This document shows positions 6,516-8,440 of a stretch of DNA of 8,440 nucleotides, piece after piece. How positions within the stretch are numbered: position 1 is the stretch's first letter; every line of letters begins with the position of its first letter. Source of the stretch: Candidatus Cloacimonas sp. 4484_140 (GTDB lineage: Bacteria > Cloacimonadota > Cloacimonadia > JGIOTU-2); contig MVCT01000037.1 in NCBI GenBank assembly GCA_002049945.1, forward strand, positions 1 to 8,440. Reading direction: 5' to 3'. The notes beneath the pieces are model-generated. The model saw only the letters and a program-made list of their open reading frames with translations. It was not told where the DNA came from and made no database searches. The position numbers and the translations under genes were made by a program.

Positions 6516-6521
6516 TTGACA
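6516..6521 (+). promoter_or_regulatory. Possible -35 box upstream of rpsU
   Basis: A perfect TTGACA lies 53 bases before the rpsU start in a strongly AT-rich leader. The sequence at the normal 17-base spacing (GTTTTT) is not a -10 box; the nearest candidate, TATATA at 6545-6550, is 23 bases away. A promoter is expected in this 125-bp gap, but its exact position is not resolved. Confidence 0.25.
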
Positions 6522-6560
6522 TAGAAAATCACAATTTTGTTTTTTATATATAAATTTACC

Positions 6561-6569
6561 GGAGGTGAT
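6561..6569 (+). promoter_or_regulatory. Nine-base Shine-Dalgarno of rpsU
   Basis: GGAGGTGAT is complementary over nine bases to the usual 3' end of 16S rRNA (AUCACCUCC) and lies five bases before the GTG start at 6575. It fixes the start and is the strongest ribosome binding site in the window. Confidence 0.85.
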
Positions 6570-6574
6570 ACTTA

Positions 6575-6775
6575 GTGACTAAAGTTGTAGTTGGTAAAGA
6601 CGAAAGCTTTGAAGGTGCTTTCCGCCGCTTTAACCGAAAGGTGCAGCGCTCGGGCGTTCTTTCTGATATCAAGAAGAACCGTTATTACGAAAAGCCCAGC
6701 GATAAAAAGCGAAGAGAGCTCAAAGCTACTTTACGTAAACTCAAACGTAATAGTTTTAGGTTTCGATCGCGATAA
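6575..6775 (+). CDS. rpsU: 30S ribosomal protein bS21
   Basis: bS21 is a small basic protein of the 30S subunit that sits near the anti-Shine-Dalgarno end of 16S rRNA and supports initiation. The 66 residues match the family from end to end: VVVGKDESFEGAFRRFNRK (4-22), SGVLSDIKKNRYYEKPSDKKR (26-46), then an Arg/Lys-rich helix ending NSFRFRSR. Translation starts at GTG (6575) with an exceptionally good ribosome binding site. It lies 125 bp after the cyclophilin gene and 29 bp before cvpA, so it probably heads an rpsU-cvpA-mutS2 transcript. An overlapping frame at 6591-6788 is a shadow with no family resemblance. The rare-start, strong-site combination would suit translational feedback, but that is inference. 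Confidence 0.95.
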   Translation: MTKVVVGKDESFEGAFRRFNRKVQRSGVLSDIKKNRYYEKPSDKKRRELKATLRKLKRNSFRFRSR

Positions 6776-6801
6776 TGTGTTTCGATAATTTTACGTAAAC
6801 T
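6730..6801 (+). repeat. Direct repeat of a palindromic 12-mer, 60 bp apart
   Basis: TTTACGTAAACT occurs at 6730-6741, inside the end of rpsU, and at 6790-6801, just before the cvpA start. Its first ten bases (TTTACGTAAA) are a perfect palindrome, so the two copies can also pair with each other as a 10-bp stem enclosing the rpsU stop codon. The second copy occupies the position where a cvpA ribosome binding site would be expected. Confidence 0.6.
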
Positions 6802-6804
6802 TCA

Positions 6805-7374
6805 ATGGATATTATTAATATCATTGCCCTCGGAATCATTCTTGTTTTCGGGGGTTTTGGTTTTATATCCGGATTCATCAAGGGAAGCGCCCGGCTCATC
6901 GGCTGGATCGTAGCGCTCATCCTTGCGATAAAATTGGGTCCGGCATCCTCTGTTTTCTTTCAGAATACTTTTCATTTTTCGGTAAAGACATCAAATATAC
7001 TGGGCGGAGTTTTAGTATTCATAATAGTAATGATTATTATTGCCATCATCGTAAAGCTCCTGAAAAAAATGGTCAAAGCACTCCATCTGAGTTTCCTGGA
7101 CAAACTGCTTGGATTTATTCTTGGCAGCTTTCAGGCAATGATCGTGGTTTTTTTGCTCTCGTTATTCGTACAAATCCTACCCATTACTGAGCAAACCAAG
7201 ACAACTATTACAAATGCAGCTTTTGTGGAATGGAATAACGAGAAGATCGCTCGAATTCTTGAAGCGACCAAGCTCGATTCCCATATCCGCAACAATTCCT
7301 ATTATAAAGAACTTTTAAAACTGCAATATAAAATCAAAAAGGACGTAACTGCCGCCGTCTCACCGCTCTCATGA
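6805..7374 (+). CDS. cvpA: CvpA family membrane protein
   Basis: CvpA proteins are small inner-membrane proteins named for a role in colicin V production; their general function is still poorly defined, with links to envelope homeostasis. The 189 residues show four hydrophobic segments (about 3-25, 30-50, 64-87 and 100-125), the early GFIKG motif (23-27) and LDKLLGFILGSFQAM (98-112), the conserved Asp-x-x-(L)-G-x-x-x-G pattern of the family. A polar, probably cytoplasmic tail follows (about 127-189). The start is the only in-frame ATG after a TAA at 6796-6798, and no Shine-Dalgarno precedes it. It ends in an ATGA overlap with mutS2, a pairing common in bacteria (as with the Bacillus yshB-mutS2 region), so the family call is supported by both motif and context. 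Confidence 0.87.
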   Translation: MDIINIIALGIILVFGGFGFISGFIKGSARLIGWIVALILAIKLGPASSVFFQNTFHFSVKTSNILGGVLVFIIVMIIIAIIVKLLKKMVKALHLSFLDKLLGFILGSFQAMIVVFLLSLFVQILPITEQTKTTITNAAFVEWNNEKIARILEATKLDSHIRNNSYYKELLKLQYKIKKDVTAAVSPLS

Positions 7375-8440
7375 AAAACGCTTTTGAAGAACTGGAATTC
7401 AATAAAGTCAAAGCGTTGATCACTTCATATTGTGTGTCTCCGCTTGGAAAACGGCTTGTGGAAGAACTTGCCCCACTTGGAGAAAAAGCACTCGTAGAAA
7501 AAAAACTTTCCCAACTTCAAGATGTTTTAAATTACCTCGAGCAAAGCCACCATTTCGCACTTTCCGGACTTGAAGATACAGAAATGCTGTTTGATTATTT
7601 TGGCAGATACGAGCAATTCACAATCGATGAACTTCTTATGTTCGGAAGCAATATCCGCATTGCGAACACGCTTACGAAAGACGGGGATATTTCTCAGGAA
7701 AATTTTCCTGAACTGCATTCAATTGTGTCTGCCCTCATCGAAATGAAAGAACTGGAAAAACGGTTTGATAAGATATTCGATGCAGGTGGCGAAATCAAAG
7801 ATACTGCAAGCCCAATTTTATCTTCTATTCGAAAAAACAAACAAAAGGCAAGAAAGCGCATCTATTCCGAGCTTGAAAGCATTCTTGAAAAGAAGGATTA
7901 CGAGAATGTTATTCAGGATAAAGTTGTTACCTTTCGTGATGAGCGCTATGTAATCCCCGTTCGTGAAGGGAGTGTCTCTCAAATGAAAGGAATTGTGCAC
8001 GGACGCTCAAAAACCGGCGCATCATTTTATGTGGAACCCCTTTCGGTAATGGAGCTCAACAATTCTCTGAATACTCTCTCCGAAGAAGAGAAGCAGGAAA
8101 TTCATAGAATACTCGCCGAACTCTACAATGAACTGAAAGATCATAAAGAGGAATTGAAACAGAATCTTACCATTCTACAGAAAATTGATTTCCTGAATGG
8201 CTGCGCACTCTATTGCAGAAGTATTTATGCGCACATGCCTCTTATTATCGAAGATACTCGGCTGAGTTTTAAAAACGCTCGGCATCCACTCCTTTTTAAT
8301 AGTATAAAAGATCCAAAAAATATTATCCCATTCTCTTTGCATGTTGGTGATGAATTTAGGGGAATCGTCATTTCCGGTGTGAATACCGGAGGTAAGACTG
8401 TTACATTGAAAGCAACAGGACTTCTCGCAATGATGGCTCT
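7371..8440 (+). CDS. mutS2: Endonuclease/ATPase MutS2, N-terminal part (cut by window edge)
   Basis: MutS2 is a MutS-related ATPase without the mismatch-recognition domain. It is reported to restrain homologous recombination and, in Bacillus, to act on stalled ribosomes. The first 356 codons are present with no stop: the start MKNAFEELEFNKV, a helical lever/clamp region (about 60-320), the family segment VTFRDERYVIPVREG (186-200) with HGRSKTGASFYVEP, NARHPLL just before the ATPase, and the Walker A SGVNTGGKTVTLK (335-347). The usual form is GPNTGGKT, so Val337 replaces Pro. The rest of the ATPase, the coiled coil and the C-terminal Smr nuclease domain lie beyond the window. Translation begins inside the cvpA stop (ATGA) without its own ribosome binding site, indicating coupling. 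Confidence 0.93.
   Translation, partial: MKNAFEELEFNKVKALITSYCVSPLGKRLVEELAPLGEKALVEKKLSQLQDVLNYLEQSHHFALSGLEDTEMLFDYFGRYEQFTIDELLMFGSNIRIANTLTKDGDISQENFPELHSIVSALIEMKELEKRFDKIFDAGGEIKDTASPILSSIRKNKQKARKRIYSELESILEKKDYENVIQDKVVTFRDERYVIPVREGSVSQMKGIVHGRSKTGASFYVEPLSVMELNNSLNTLSEEEKQEIHRILAELYNELKDHKEELKQNLTILQKIDFLNGCALYCRSIYAHMPLIIEDTRLSFKNARHPLLFNSIKDPKNIIPFSLHVGDEFRGIVISGVNTGGKTVTLKATGLLAMMA

Noticed and set aside
6591..6788. Plus-strand frame of 65 codons overlapping rpsU
   Set aside because: It almost wholly overlaps rpsU in another frame, lacks a ribosome binding site and matches no family I know, while rpsU is unmistakable.

Overview
This is an 8.4 kb bacterial chromosomal window of moderate-to-low GC, laid out as two divergent gene blocks of mostly housekeeping and cell-envelope genes. 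I see no tRNA, rRNA, CRISPR array, transposase or phage gene. The best taxonomic hints are a lipoprotein cyclophilin with the roughly 40-residue insert typical of Bacteroidota-type enzymes, and an SDR-type threonine dehydrogenase paired with a glycine C-acetyltransferase. Both suggest a diderm of the wider FCB group, possibly a lesser-known phylum such as Cloacimonadota. Several genes carry strong Shine-Dalgarno sequences, which argues against a typical member of class Bacteroidia. The taxonomic call is tentative.

Left block, minus strand, transcribed from about 5.6 kb down to 0.35 kb. The order is a FemA/B/X-type aminoacyltransferase (4512-5594), a MurE-like Mur ligase (2962-4512, start overlapping the femX stop as TAATG), AcpS (2569-2958), SDR L-threonine 3-dehydrogenase (1600-2550) and 2-amino-3-ketobutyrate CoA ligase (348-1574). 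Gaps are 0-25 bp, so this is probably one operon, and it ends at a clear intrinsic terminator (297-325). It joins peptidoglycan precursor and bridge chemistry, acyl-carrier-protein activation, and conversion of threonine to glycine plus acetyl-CoA.

Right block, plus strand. A secreted cyclophilin-type prolyl isomerase (5748-6449) is followed by a stem-loop that spans its own stop codon. Next comes rpsU (bS21, GTG start, nine-base Shine-Dalgarno), then cvpA (6805-7374) and mutS2 (from 7371, overlapping cvpA by ATGA and running off the window edge). The cvpA-mutS2 pairing is a common bacterial arrangement.

The first 347 bp hold no intact gene. They contain four copies of a roughly 14-17 bp motif (two per orientation), a short frame on the plus strand that reads like the tail of a lost gene, and the terminator of the left operon. 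The 153 bp divergent region at 5595-5747 holds a 12-bp-arm inverted repeat containing outward-facing TTGACA sequences. I did not find a clear new defence or mobile system. The most interesting leads are the unexplained repeat cluster at the left edge, the non-canonical MurE-like ligase beside FemX, and the small RNA/DNA structures around rpsU.
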